Below are positions 34,673 through 43,895 of a DNA stretch of 64,000 nucleotides, in pieces. The notes under the pieces were generated by a model, which saw nothing but the letters and a program-made list of their open reading frames with translations, was not told where the DNA came from and did not search any database. Both the position numbers and the translations under genes were made by a program. Each line of letters opens with the position of its first letter. Position 1 is the stretch's first letter. The DNA is from BACL11 sp945865535. GTDB taxonomy: Bacteria > Bacteroidota > Bacteroidia > Flavobacteriales > BACL11. The stretch is taken from NCBI GenBank assembly GCA_947502765.1, contig CANNBA010000011.1:1-64000 (forward strand), in the 5' to 3' direction.

Positions 34673-35896
34673 TTATAAAATTAGGACCAAAGTACCAACT
34701 TTTACTATCTTGAACAAATCAATTACGTCTTTATTTTTCATTCTTATACAGCCGTGTGATGCTGGCGTTGCTAATCTTCCTTCTTCAGATGTGCCGTGAA
34801 TATAAATGTAGCGTTTGTAAGAGTCAATCCCTTTGCCTTTATTTTTGTCTTGCTCTAGTGCTTCAAGCCAAAATATTCTGCTGGTTATATCATCTGTTTT
34901 GCTTTTTGTGGTGTCATTATATATAGTAGCGATATCACCATAAAAAACTCTGCTTTTCATAATACCATTTGTTGGAGTTTTGGAGCCAAATTTAGATGCA
35001 ACTCTATGCAATCCTATTGGAGTTTTATTGCTTCCTGATTTATTGCCAATACCGTAAGCTGATGATGAAATAGTGTAAGTTTTTATTACTTTCCCGTTTT
35101 TAATATGATGCATTTCTTGATTCTCAAAAGATATAAAAAGCAATTCATTAAAGTTTTCAGTAATGTAATTTTTAGCTTTTTTAATGATGTCATTTTGAGC
35201 AGAAATAGAAGTAGATATGCATAAGTTCCAATTAATTGGTTTGTGATTGTTTTTAATTAGTATTTTATTAGTTTTTGAAAAGTGTTTACATCCTAGAAAT
35301 CCTCTGTAAGCTGATAATGGTGAGGGATGATTTGTTTTTAAGATGTAATGTTTTTTAGTATTGATTAATACTGATTTTTTTTGAGCAAAAGCACCCCAAA
35401 GTAAAAAAATCAATCCATTCTTTTCTGATGATAATTTTGATATTACTGAATCGGTAAAATCTTCCCAAGCTAAATATTGATGCGATCCAGCTTCTTTTTC
35501 CCGCACAGTTAATGTTGCATTTAACAGCAGTACTCCTTGCTTTGCCCAGCTTTCTAAATTACCGTTTCTTGATATTGGAATATTTAAATCTGATTGTAAT
35601 TCTTTAAATATGTTGAGTAATGAAGGTGGTATTTTTTCCCCATTAGGAACTGAAAAAGCAAGTCCGTGAGCTTGTCCTTTTCCATGGTAAGGATCTTGTC
35701 CAATAATTACTACTTTAGTTTTCGAAAAAGAACAAAGTTTAAAAGCAGTAAAAACATTATCTTCTAAAGGAAAAACACTATATTTTTCTCTCTCATTAGC
35801 AACAAATTGAGTTAATTCTTTAAATGATTCCTTTTGGAATTCATCTTTTAAAATAATATCCCAATCATTATTTATTAATGGAGTTGTGTGTTTCAT
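34673..35896 (-). CDS. Uracil-DNA glycosylase fused to an L,D-transpeptidase domain
   Basis: A 407-residue protein made of two complete domains that do not normally occur together. Residues 1 to about 225 are a family 1 uracil-DNA glycosylase with VVIIGQDPYHGKGQAHGLAF (catalytic Asp68), LLLNATLTVREKEAGSH and the HPSPLS loop (190-195), ending NHKPINWNL as stand-alone enzymes do. From residue 226 comes CISTSISAQN, which looks like the last part of a secretory signal peptide. A YkuD L,D-transpeptidase follows, with IYIHGTSEE (His367) and ASHGCIRM (His381, Cys383). The first half acts on DNA in the cytoplasm and the second on peptidoglycan outside it. An in-frame deletion joining two neighbouring genes is the likeliest origin. 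Confidence 0.9.
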   Translation of the reverse strand: MKHTTPLINNDWDIILKDEFQKESFKELTQFVANEREKYSVFPLEDNVFTAFKLCSFSKTKVVIIGQDPYHGKGQAHGLAFSVPNGEKIPPSLLNIFKELQSDLNIPISRNGNLESWAKQGVLLLNATLTVREKEAGSHQYLAWEDFTDSVISKLSSEKNGLIFLLWGAFAQKKSVLINTKKHYILKTNHPSPLSAYRGFLGCKHFSKTNKILIKNNHKPINWNLCISTSISAQNDIIKKAKNYITENFNELLFISFENQEMHHIKNGKVIKTYTISSSAYGIGNKSGSNKTPIGLHRVASKFGSKTPTNGIMKSRVFYGDIATIYNDTTKSKTDDITSRIFWLEALEQDKNKGKGIDSYKRYIYIHGTSEEGRLATPASHGCIRMKNKDVIDLFKIVKVGTLVLIL

Positions 35897-35909
35897 TTTA
35901 TTAACATTA

Positions 35910-35917
35910 CAAAGATA
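35910..35917 (-). promoter_or_regulatory. -7 promoter element of the glycosylase-transpeptidase gene
   Basis: TATCTTTG on the minus strand, 13 bases before the start at 35896. It probably drives the whole run down to 31947. Confidence 0.45.
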
Positions 35918-35958
35918 TAAACTATTGATAGTTTTTTTTCTTAGTCAAATTAAGTATG

Positions 35959-35966
35959 TATTTTTG
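35959..35966 (+). promoter_or_regulatory. -7 promoter element of the small lipoprotein gene
   Basis: TATTTTTG, 18 bases before the ATG at 35985. No lipA promoter is seen further down, so it may serve both genes. Confidence 0.45.
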
Positions 35967-35984
35967 CCAAAAAATTACCATTTT

Positions 35985-36107
35985 ATGAAAAAATATATTT
36001 TCTGTTCTATTTTATTTTTTGCCATTTTATTAACCAGTTCTTGTAGTGTTTATAAAAAACCGTGTGAAGGAGTGGGGCAAATTAATACTAGCAAACCAAA
36101 TTCATAA
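35985..36107 (+). CDS. Small lipoprotein, 40 residues, unknown function
   Basis: The product begins MKKYIFCSILFFAILLTSSC and ends after SVYKKPCEGVGQINTSKPNS. It has a charged start, a hydrophobic core and a lipobox LTSSC, so the mature form would be only about 21 residues on a lipid anchor. The frame stays open upstream to 35886, but the TATTTTTG element and the signal peptide place the start here. lipA follows 11 bases later. I do not recognise the family. Confidence 0.6.
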   Translation: MKKYIFCSILFFAILLTSSCSVYKKPCEGVGQINTSKPNS

Positions 36108-36118
36108 ACTACTTCTGT

Positions 36119-36973
36119 TTGGAAGCTGTTGATAAAATAAGAAAGCCTAATTGGTTGAAGGTAAAATTACCTACTGGTGAAGCTTATAAAAATGTAAGAG
36201 GAATTACTAAGTCACATAATTTACATACTATATGTGAAAGCGGAAATTGTCCTAATATGGGAGAATGCTGGGGAGCAGGCACAGCTACTTTTATGATTTT
36301 AGGCAATATATGTACCCGTTCTTGCGGTTTTTGTAATGTAATGACCGGACGCCCATTAGCTGTTGATGTTTTAGAGCCAAAAAAAGTGGCTCAGTCCATA
36401 AAATTGATGAAAGTAAAACATGCAGTTATTACTTCAGTAGATCGTGATGACTTGGCAGATGGTGGAGCTAGTATTTGGGTAGAGACTATTAATGAGATTA
36501 GAAAAGCGAATCCCTCAACAACAATGGAGACTTTAATTCCTGATTTTAAAGGAAGATTAAAAGATATTCAGCCAATTATTGATGCAGCCCCTGAGGTAGT
36601 TTCGCACAATATGGAAACAGTAAGAAGATTGACTAAAAAGGTAAGAATTCAAGCTAAATACGATAGAAGTTTAGATACTTTAAGGTATTTGAATGAGGGA
36701 GGTATTAAAACTAAATCTGGAGTGATGTTAGGGCTTGGAGAAACAGAGCAGGAAATAGTAGAAACTATGCACGACTTACGAGCAGTTGGAGTTTCTATAC
36801 TCACTCTTGGTCAGTATTTACAACCTTCAAAAAAGCATTTACCCGTTGTTGAATTTATTACGCCTAAACAATTTGATAAGTATAAAGAAATAGGCCTTTC
36901 TCTTGGATTCCAGCATGTTGAAAGTAGTCCTTTGGTAAGATCTTCTTATCATGCCGAAAAGCATATTCACTAG
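36119..36973 (+). CDS. lipA: Lipoyl synthase
   Basis: A 284-residue radical SAM enzyme that inserts sulfur into octanoyl-protein to make lipoyl groups. The auxiliary cluster cysteines are in CESGNCPNMGEC (39, 44, 50), the radical SAM cluster in CTRSCGFC (65, 69, 72), and the C-terminal serine ligand in LVRSSYHAEK. The frame has no ATG or GTG near the N-terminus: an in-frame stop lies at 36089-36091, and the first plausible start is TTG at 36119, giving MEAVDKIRKPNWLKVKLPTG as in relatives. A TTG start may limit its translation. Confidence 0.95.
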   Translation: MEAVDKIRKPNWLKVKLPTGEAYKNVRGITKSHNLHTICESGNCPNMGECWGAGTATFMILGNICTRSCGFCNVMTGRPLAVDVLEPKKVAQSIKLMKVKHAVITSVDRDDLADGGASIWVETINEIRKANPSTTMETLIPDFKGRLKDIQPIIDAAPEVVSHNMETVRRLTKKVRIQAKYDRSLDTLRYLNEGGIKTKSGVMLGLGETEQEIVETMHDLRAVGVSILTLGQYLQPSKKHLPVVEFITPKQFDKYKEIGLSLGFQHVESSPLVRSSYHAEKHIH

Positions 36974-37007
36974 TAAATCACCGAGTTTATAATTTTTTTT
37001 TAGTTTA

Positions 37008-37038
37008 TTGGTTTTTTTGCTGATAAAAGCTATATTTG
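37008..37038 (+). promoter_or_regulatory. Promoter of the secreted M43 protease (-33 and -7)
   Basis: TTG at 37008-37010, a 20-base spacer, and TATATTTG at 37031-37038, 34 bases before the ATG at 37073. Confidence 0.55.
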
Positions 37039-37072
37039 TAACCTTAAATATTACAATAAAAATTCATTAGAT

Positions 37073-39499
37073 ATGAGAAATAAAATTTTACTATTATTTT
37101 TAGGAACTTTATTTACTACTAACTTTGGTTTTGCTCAAGTTTGCGGTACTTATGAAGGCTCTTTAGAAAAAGATATTCAAAAATATCCTCTTTTTTATGA
37201 AAGTTTAGAAAGTAAAAATGCGGAGTTGAAACTACAAAATGAAAAAGCTTTAAGTAAGATGACGAATCTGAAAACAGAAAATGGAGTAAAAATTATTCCA
37301 GTTGTAGTTCATGTTATTCATGATTTAGGTGGTGAAAATATTTCTGATGCATCTATACAAGGTGCTCTTGATGTTTTAAATGCAAACATTAATGGGCAAG
37401 GAGCAAATTTTCTAAGTAAAACACCAGATGTTTTTGCTGCTGTAAGAGGAGACGCTAAAGTGGAGTTCAGATTGGCGAAAATAGATCCGTTAGGAAATCC
37501 TACAACTGGAATTAACAGGGTTAGATCCACCTTAACTGACCAACCAGATCCAGCAAATGGAGTAAAAGCATTGAGTTATTGGAATTCATATCAGTATTTT
37601 AATATTTGGACGGTTAAGAAATTTTTACCTCAAGATGATGGAAATACTTTGCTCGGATATGCACAATTCCCTAATAGTGGCCGTATGTCGACTGATGGTG
37701 TCGTATTGTTGTCTTCCCAAATGGTTAGTGGAGGGACTTTAACTCATGAAGTTGGTCATTGGCTTGGATTAAGACATACTTGGGGAGATGCAGTGTGTGG
37801 TGATGATGGGGTAAAAGATACGCCTCCTGCAAGAGACCCTAATTTTGGTGTTAATCTATCAGATTTCCCATATCATGTTGGTAATATTGGTATTGGTGCT
37901 GGTTGTTTAGGAGACTCAATGAATTGGGCGGGAGAAATGTTCGTGAATTATATGGATTATTCTTCTGACCCTGATGTTACTATGTTTACTATTGATCAAA
38001 ATGCAATTATGAATACTACTCTAGATGGCTCTTATGATGAATCAACAGGAGTTTCTGGTATTGGTTTTAGAGAATATATGTGGTCAACAGAGAATGTTGC
38101 AAATACTGGAACTGGAGATGGTTTTAAAGTGCCAACTTGCACACAAGAAGCTTCTTTTGTTGTAACTACTGGAGCATCTTCTCTTTGTCAGGGGGAAGCA
38201 CTTATTTTTAAAGGGAATAAAACAATGTTTGGAACGGGCAATGTTTCTTCATTTGTATGGGACTTTGGAGACGGCACTAGTGATAATTCAGGAAATAACC
38301 TTGTATCTCATACTTATAATTCAGTGGGTTCTTTTGATGTAACTTTAACCATTGTGTATAATGAAACCACAGAGGCAAGAGCTTCAAGTTTAGCCGATTT
38401 AGATATTGCTACTGCTTCTTCATATGATTCTATAGTCGAAAATCTAATTGTTCAAGGTACTCAATCAGAATTAAATAATTTAGGAGCGACTAATATTATT
38501 GAAATTACTTTAGATAGCTTAGGATTATATTGGGGAATAAATGATTCTTCTTATTTTAGAGGTTATTTAGAGAAAGTTACTTATGTAGCATATTATGTAA
38601 ATTCTTGTACTAGTTCTGTTACTAAAGATGATTTTGTAACTGTAAATACCACAACAGCATCCTCAAATGCATCTTCTTATTCATATAGTTTTGAAACCGC
38701 ATCTGAGTTAAATGGAGATTGGGTTTTAAGTCAATCAACAAATATTGAAAGTCAGTGGAACTTTAATGCTGGAAGTAATACAGCTTGGAAATGGGAGAGT
38801 GGAACAGCTGCTGATGGATCTTCCTCAATAAAAGTTGATGGAGATGAAATGTTATTTGGAGTATCCACTGAAATAATTTCTAAAGCTTATGATTTAAGTG
38901 CTTTCACAACTCCTTCGATTAAATTTTCATGGTCTGGAGCTTCTAAAAATACATTCCCAGTTAATACCCTTGTAGTCACTTATTCTGATAATTGTGGAGA
39001 GTCATGGAAATCATTAGGTGCAATTGGAGCGGTAGAGGCATCTAATGCTGGGCTTTATACTACGAAATTTAAGCCAAATTCTTCAGAGTGGAAAGATACT
39101 GTGATGACTAAAACACAGCTTAAGGATTCAAATATTAGATTTAGGTTTGAGTATGTTGTAAATGGAAGTTCTAACAATTTCTATTTAGATCATATTCAAA
39201 TTGGTGAACAGGCATCTTTAATGATTGCTGAAAATACTACTAGTTCAAAACTTTCCGTATTTCCTAATCCAGCTAAAGCAAATGCAACTATTGTTTTAGA
39301 TAATGTTGCTGATAAGAATGTAGCAGTTACTCTAGTTAATATCTTAGGTGCTGAGGTTAGTAAATTATTTTCAGCTACAGTTGTAAGTAATTATCAAGAA
39401 ATCTCTGCTGATTTAACTGGACTTGAGAAAGGAATCTACTTTGTAAAAGTGGTAAGTAATGGAGATGTGATTATGACAGATAAACTGATTGTTGAATAA
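37073..39499 (+). CDS. Secreted M43-family zinc metalloprotease with PKD and T9SS sorting domains
   Basis: An 808-residue exported protein. A signal peptide ends FGFAQ. The pappalysin-type M43 domain has the zinc motif THEVGHWLGLRH (His225 onward) and a Met-turn VNYMDYSSD. A PKD domain follows near residues 360-440 (FVWDFGDGTSDNSG), then a jelly-roll-like region, then a type A T9SS sorting domain (LSVFPNPAKAN to DKLIVE, about 726-808). It should be secreted by the T9SS and trimmed by PorU, and would digest extracellular protein or peptides. A strong terminator follows. Confidence 0.92.
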   Translation: MRNKILLLFLGTLFTTNFGFAQVCGTYEGSLEKDIQKYPLFYESLESKNAELKLQNEKALSKMTNLKTENGVKIIPVVVHVIHDLGGENISDASIQGALDVLNANINGQGANFLSKTPDVFAAVRGDAKVEFRLAKIDPLGNPTTGINRVRSTLTDQPDPANGVKALSYWNSYQYFNIWTVKKFLPQDDGNTLLGYAQFPNSGRMSTDGVVLLSSQMVSGGTLTHEVGHWLGLRHTWGDAVCGDDGVKDTPPARDPNFGVNLSDFPYHVGNIGIGAGCLGDSMNWAGEMFVNYMDYSSDPDVTMFTIDQNAIMNTTLDGSYDESTGVSGIGFREYMWSTENVANTGTGDGFKVPTCTQEASFVVTTGASSLCQGEALIFKGNKTMFGTGNVSSFVWDFGDGTSDNSGNNLVSHTYNSVGSFDVTLTIVYNETTEARASSLADLDIATASSYDSIVENLIVQGTQSELNNLGATNIIEITLDSLGLYWGINDSSYFRGYLEKVTYVAYYVNSCTSSVTKDDFVTVNTTTASSNASSYSYSFETASELNGDWVLSQSTNIESQWNFNAGSNTAWKWESGTAADGSSSIKVDGDEMLFGVSTEIISKAYDLSAFTTPSIKFSWSGASKNTFPVNTLVVTYSDNCGESWKSLGAIGAVEASNAGLYTTKFKPNSSEWKDTVMTKTQLKDSNIRFRFEYVVNGSSNNFYLDHIQIGEQASLMIAENTTSSKLSVFPNPAKANATIVLDNVADKNVAVTLVNILGAEVSKLFSATVVSNYQEISADLTGLEKGIYFVKVVSNGDVIMTDKLIVE

Positions 39500-39531
39500 T
39501 AGCAATAAAGATAAACAATAGAGATAAAATT

Positions 39532-39559
39532 AAAGCCATCAGAGATGATGGCTTTTTTT
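39532..39559 (+). terminator. Terminator after the M43 protease gene
   Basis: AAAGCCATC (39532-39540) pairs with GATGGCTTT (39547-39555), with a six-base loop and a following T-run. Its end just touches the stop of the converging lpxH gene. Confidence 0.85.
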
Positions 39560-40298
39560 AATTGTTGTATTTTTCTAGTTGAAGCATTCCTTTTTCAAGC
39601 ACTGCATATGTATTGTGGGTAAGCCAGTCACCAAGGTTGATATATGTTGCGCTATCATCAACTTTTAATTTTAGAGGAATATGTCTATGGCCAAAAATAT
39701 AATAGTCAACAGGGGTGATTTCTTGCTGCTTTTTACAATAACCAAATAGTATTTCTTTTTCTTCAGACACAAATGGGGCATCATGGTTTTTTCTGCTACC
39801 AGCACTCCATGCATGTGCTAGAGAAAGGGCTAAATTAGGATGCAAACGAGCGAATGCCCATTGACAAATTTTTGAAGTAAATATTTTTCTTACAAATTTA
39901 TAGAAATAATCTCCTTCTCCTAAGCCATCTCCATGGCCGATAAATATTTTTTTAGCTTGTTCTTCTAGTATTTTTGGCTTATGATGAATTGTAATTCCTA
40001 CTTCTTTTTTAAGATAATCTTTGGTCCATAAATCATGATTTCCTACAAATAAGTGTATGTGAGTTCCATTGTCAGTTAGTTCAGCAAGTTTTCCAAGTAG
40101 CCTTACACATCCTTTTGGCACAACTTTTTTGTATTCGAACCAGAAATCAAAAATATCTCCTACTAAATAGATTGCTTTTGCATCTTGCTCAATTTCAGTA
40201 AGCCAGTTTACAATGCGCTTTTCTCTCTTATGACTTTCTTCTGTATTAGGACTACCTAAATGAAAGTCAGAAGCAAAATATATTTTGTCTTTTGTCAA
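39558..40298 (-). CDS. lpxH: UDP-2,3-diacylglucosamine diphosphatase (LpxH-type)
   Basis: A 246-residue calcineurin-like phosphoesterase with the metal motifs IYFASDFHLGSP, LVGDIFDFWFEY, FVGNHDLW, IGHGDGLGEGDYFYKF and FGHRHIPL. The inserted segment FARLHPNLALSLAHAWSAGS is typical of LpxH in Bacteroidota. It hydrolyses UDP-2,3-diacylglucosamine to lipid X in lipid A synthesis. The lipid A gene lpxK lies in the same minus-strand run, which supports the assignment. Two bases separate it from gatB. Confidence 0.9.
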   Translation of the reverse strand: MTKDKIYFASDFHLGSPNTEESHKREKRIVNWLTEIEQDAKAIYLVGDIFDFWFEYKKVVPKGCVRLLGKLAELTDNGTHIHLFVGNHDLWTKDYLKKEVGITIHHKPKILEEQAKKIFIGHGDGLGEGDYFYKFVRKIFTSKICQWAFARLHPNLALSLAHAWSAGSRKNHDAPFVSEEKEILFGYCKKQQEITPVDYYIFGHRHIPLKLKVDDSATYINLGDWLTHNTYAVLEKGMLQLEKYNN

Positions 40299-40300
40299 TG

Positions 40301-41749
40301 TTATTTTTCTAATTCAGTTCTCAGTAATTGATTAGCTAATTTTGGGTCAGCCTGACCTTTTGAAAGTTGCATTACCTCTCCCATAAATAAACCAATAAGC
40401 CCTTTTTTACCAGACTTATATTCAGTTACTTTTTCAGGGTACTTGGCAATAGCTTGAGCGATATATTCCCCAAGAGCATCACTATTACTTTCTTGTATCC
40501 AGTTATTGTCTGTAGCTATTTTTTCTGCATCATCATCCGTTTTTAGCATTTCAAAAAATACTTTTGATGTTGCGACTGTGTTACTTACTTTTCCATCATC
40601 AACTATAGTAATTAAACTTGCCATCCTATCAGGAGAAATACTAAAATCACTGATATCAAGGGCATTTTCATTTAAGTAGGATTTAATACTTCCATTAACA
40701 AAGTTGGCAGCTGATTTATAGTTTTTTGTAAAATTACAAAGCTCATTATAGTAAAGTGCAATCCCTTTTTCATCCACTAAAATAGTAGCATCATATTCGG
40801 ATAAACCAAACTCCTTTGTGAACTTTATGAATAGTGTATTTGGTAAAGGAGGTAATGTTTGTTTTATTTCATTAATGTATTTTTCAGTAACAATTACGGG
40901 TTGTAAATCAGGTTCAGGGAAGTATCTGTAATCATTAGCATCTTCTTTGTGACGCATAGAAATAGTAGTATTATTAGCCGCATTAAAACTTCTTGTTTCA
41001 TGGCTAACTTTGCCTCCTTTTTCTAGTATTTCTACTTGCCTTTTTACTTCAAATTCAATAGCTCGCTTTACATTTCTGTTTGAATTCATGTTTTTCACTT
41101 CTACTTTGGTACCAAATTCTGTGGCTCCTTTTAGCATTACTGAAACATTTGCATCACATCTTAATGATCCTTCTTCCATATTCCCATCACAAATATCAAG
41201 GTAGCGTACTAATTTTCTTACTTCATTGATGTATTGATAGGCTTCATCAGAAGTTCTGATATCTGGCTGTGAAACGATTTCTACCAAAGGAACTCCAGCT
41301 CTGTTTAAATCAACAAGGGTATTAAAAGGATCTAAATCGTGTATGGATTTTCCAGCATCTTCCTCCATATGGATTCGAATAATATTTATATCTTTCTTGT
41401 TACCTTCTGCATCTTTTATGCTAATTACACCTCCATTGCAGATTGGAGTTTTATCTTGTGTTATTTGATAGCCTTTTGGTAAGTCAGCATAAAAATAATT
41501 TTTACGAGCATATTCATTTCTTTCTCTGATTTTAGAACCAACAGCAATTCCTAATTTAACGGCATACTCAATAACTTTTGAGTTGCTTTTAGGCAAAGTT
41601 CCAGGATGGCCTAAAGAAATTACTGATGTTTTTGTATTTGGTGTAGCGCCATATATGTTTTCATCAGAAGAATAGGCTTTAGTTTTGGTAAGTAATTGGG
41701 CATGAACTTCAAGTCCTATTACAGCTTCATATTTATCGTAAATAGTCAC
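40301..41749 (-). CDS. gatB: Asp-tRNA(Asn)/Glu-tRNA(Gln) amidotransferase subunit B
   Basis: A 482-residue GatB with YEAVIGLEVHAQLLTKTKAY at the N-terminus, GYQITQDKTPICNGG, the tRNA and metal segment EGSLRCDANVSV, and a C-terminal YqeY-like tail (KGQADPKLANQLL). It amidates misacylated tRNAs together with GatA and GatC, which are not in this window. The start is GTG, overlapping the stop of the preceding gene as TAGTG, which points to translational coupling. Confidence 0.96.
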   Translation of the reverse strand: MTIYDKYEAVIGLEVHAQLLTKTKAYSSDENIYGATPNTKTSVISLGHPGTLPKSNSKVIEYAVKLGIAVGSKIRERNEYARKNYFYADLPKGYQITQDKTPICNGGVISIKDAEGNKKDINIIRIHMEEDAGKSIHDLDPFNTLVDLNRAGVPLVEIVSQPDIRTSDEAYQYINEVRKLVRYLDICDGNMEEGSLRCDANVSVMLKGATEFGTKVEVKNMNSNRNVKRAIEFEVKRQVEILEKGGKVSHETRSFNAANNTTISMRHKEDANDYRYFPEPDLQPVIVTEKYINEIKQTLPPLPNTLFIKFTKEFGLSEYDATILVDEKGIALYYNELCNFTKNYKSAANFVNGSIKSYLNENALDISDFSISPDRMASLITIVDDGKVSNTVATSKVFFEMLKTDDDAEKIATDNNWIQESNSDALGEYIAQAIAKYPEKVTEYKSGKKGLIGLFMGEVMQLSKGQADPKLANQLLRTELEK

Positions 41750-43086
41750 TATCTAAAAATTATTTTTCCTGACTTTATATTTTTTCCATCTTTATTTAGA
41801 GAGTAAAAATACAACCCATTAGCTAATTTATCTCTGAAAATAGTATTTTGATTTTCGTTTAATCTTTCTTCTTTTATTTTTACTCCTAAGCTATTATAAA
41901 TAGTGATGTTGTCTGCATTTGAGTTAAATGTAAATCTATCAGTTGCTGGGTTGGGATAGATATTATTTTGGAAACTACTTTCAACTAAATTTGTTGTTCC
42001 AGTACTTAGTTCAATAATATAAAGACCTGTTTGCATATCTGAAACAATAATATTGCCAGATGGCAGTAAAGGAAAAACTCCCCAAGCTCCTTTGTAGGAT
42101 GCGTGACTAGTAGGAGCATAAGTATCGTATTCCCAAGTTTGAAAAGGGTTGCTTGGATCAGAAAAATCAAAAACCCTTAAGCCATCATGATAATATGCAA
42201 CATACACTAAGTTCCCTTTTATAATACCATTATGTGCCATTGAGTTTGAGTCAACTCCAGAGTTAAAAGTAGATAAGACCGTAATGTTGCTTAAATCGGA
42301 AACATCTAATATCTTAAGATCATAACCGTGATTTTCATCTTGCATGATGTAAATGGTTCCCTCATCATTTAAGTATCCTGAATGATTGTACCCTGCATCA
42401 GGATATGAAGTAAGTGAACCCAATAAAACAGGTTGATCTCCCCACTGATTAACGCCAGAAAAATCCATTACTCTTAGTCCATCATTTCCACAATTAAGAT
42501 AGGAAGAATCATTTCTTACAAAGGCATCATGTACATGCCCAACACCATTATAGGAGTAGATTAAACTAGGACTTGTTGGGGTTGTTAAACTATACACATC
42601 CATAGCTGAATTTGAAGCACAGGCATAGAGCTTTGCAGCCGCAGTATCAATGTAGATATTGTGAGATCTTGTAAAAAGTGCATTTGAATCATATACTGTA
42701 TTTACTGAGTTTGGCAAGTTAGAAATATCAACAATTTGAAGTGTGCTTGTACTGCCTTCATCACAAACCATATACAAGTACCCGCCAAAATCATCATAAT
42801 CTCTATGTATAACCACTCCTCCAGTTGATCCTCCTGCAACAAATGCTACTTGAGTGCTATTTGCTGGATCAGTTACATCAAAGAAATGAGTTCCAGCTGT
42901 TGATCCTATTACTGCAAATTCACGTTCGTTTACTACCAATCCCCAACATTCATTATAGGTATTATCATATGTCCATGAGCCCACCAAAGTAGTGTCTTGC
43001 CAATTGTATAAAAGAGTTGCTGTCTGTTGAGCTTGAGTAGTCGTTAAAATGCAAGTTGAAGTTAAAATAAATAATAGTTTTTTCAT
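41749..43086 (-). CDS. Choice-of-anchor B (LVIVD-type) secreted protein with T9SS sorting domain
   Basis: A 445-residue exported protein with signal peptide MKKLLFILTSTCILTTTQAQ. Repeated LVIVD-like strands form a beta-propeller: FFDVTDPANSTQ, LQIVDISNLPNS, LKILDVSDLSN, LRVFDFSDPSNPF. The C-terminus (NIYPNPATDRFTF to SGKIIFR) is a type A T9SS sorting domain. The biochemical role of this family is unknown. It is an odd partner among lipid A, purine and tRNA genes, but it overlaps gatB by one base and punA by one base, so it is part of the same transcript. Confidence 0.85.
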   Translation of the reverse strand: MKKLLFILTSTCILTTTQAQQTATLLYNWQDTTLVGSWTYDNTYNECWGLVVNEREFAVIGSTAGTHFFDVTDPANSTQVAFVAGGSTGGVVIHRDYDDFGGYLYMVCDEGSTSTLQIVDISNLPNSVNTVYDSNALFTRSHNIYIDTAAAKLYACASNSAMDVYSLTTPTSPSLIYSYNGVGHVHDAFVRNDSSYLNCGNDGLRVMDFSGVNQWGDQPVLLGSLTSYPDAGYNHSGYLNDEGTIYIMQDENHGYDLKILDVSDLSNITVLSTFNSGVDSNSMAHNGIIKGNLVYVAYYHDGLRVFDFSDPSNPFQTWEYDTYAPTSHASYKGAWGVFPLLPSGNIIVSDMQTGLYIIELSTGTTNLVESSFQNNIYPNPATDRFTFNSNADNITIYNSLGVKIKEERLNENQNTIFRDKLANGLYFYSLNKDGKNIKSGKIIFR

Positions 43087-43895
43087 TATATGGATGCGAT
43101 TAATTCTTTAATAATTAGGGTTAGTTTGGGCTCGGCTATTTCTGCTATTTTTTGTATTTCTGAATGGCTTACTTTTTGTATCTTTCCTGGAACTCCTAGA
43201 TCAGTAATTACTGACATTGCAAAACAAGGAATATCCATATGGCGAGCCACAATTACCTCCGGAGCAGTTGACATTCCAACAGTATCACCACCAATAATTC
43301 TCATGTATTTGTATTCTGATGGAGTTTCTAAAGTTGGACCAGTAAGCGCAACATACACTCCTTTTTGCACAGGAATTTTATTGACTTTTGCAATATTTTC
43401 TGCTTTTGTAATTAAGTTTTTGCAATAAGATTCACTCATGTCAGGAAATCTTGGTCCAAGTTCATCAATATTTGAACCAATTAATGGGTTAGGAATTAAG
43501 TTAATATGATCGCTTAATATCATTAAATCACCCACTTCATAATCAGGGTTCACTCCGCCACTAGCGTTTGAAACAATTAAGTGTTTAATACCTAAAAATT
43601 TCATTACTCTGACTGGGAAAGTAACTTTTTCCATAGAATATCCTTCATAAAAATGAAAGCGTCCTTGCATGGCAACTACCTGTTTACCTCCTAAGTTTCC
43701 AAAAATTAATCTGCCTGAATGTCCTTCAACAGTTGATACAGGAAAATGCGGAATGTCTTTATATGATATTGAATGTTCTATCTCTATTTCAGCTACTAAT
43801 CCACCTAGTCCAGTGCCTAAAATAATACCGACTTGTGGCTTGTAATTTGTTCTTTCTTTTAAAAATGTTGCTGACTCTTTAATTGTTTGTAACAT
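43086..43895 (-). CDS. Purine-nucleoside phosphorylase (trimeric, PNP I)
   Basis: A 269-residue enzyme that splits inosine and guanosine to base and ribose-1-phosphate. Motifs are VGIILGTGLGGLVAEIE (phosphate site), STVEGHSGRLIFG, MQGRFHFYEGYSM, VSNASGGVNPDYEVGD and GDTVGMSTAPEVIVARH, all of the low-molecular-mass PNP type. Its start overlaps the lpxK 3' end by 17 bases. Confidence 0.95.
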   Translation of the reverse strand: MLQTIKESATFLKERTNYKPQVGIILGTGLGGLVAEIEIEHSISYKDIPHFPVSTVEGHSGRLIFGNLGGKQVVAMQGRFHFYEGYSMEKVTFPVRVMKFLGIKHLIVSNASGGVNPDYEVGDLMILSDHINLIPNPLIGSNIDELGPRFPDMSESYCKNLITKAENIAKVNKIPVQKGVYVALTGPTLETPSEYKYMRIIGGDTVGMSTAPEVIVARHMDIPCFAMSVITDLGVPGKIQKVSHSEIQKIAEIAEPKLTLIIKELIASI

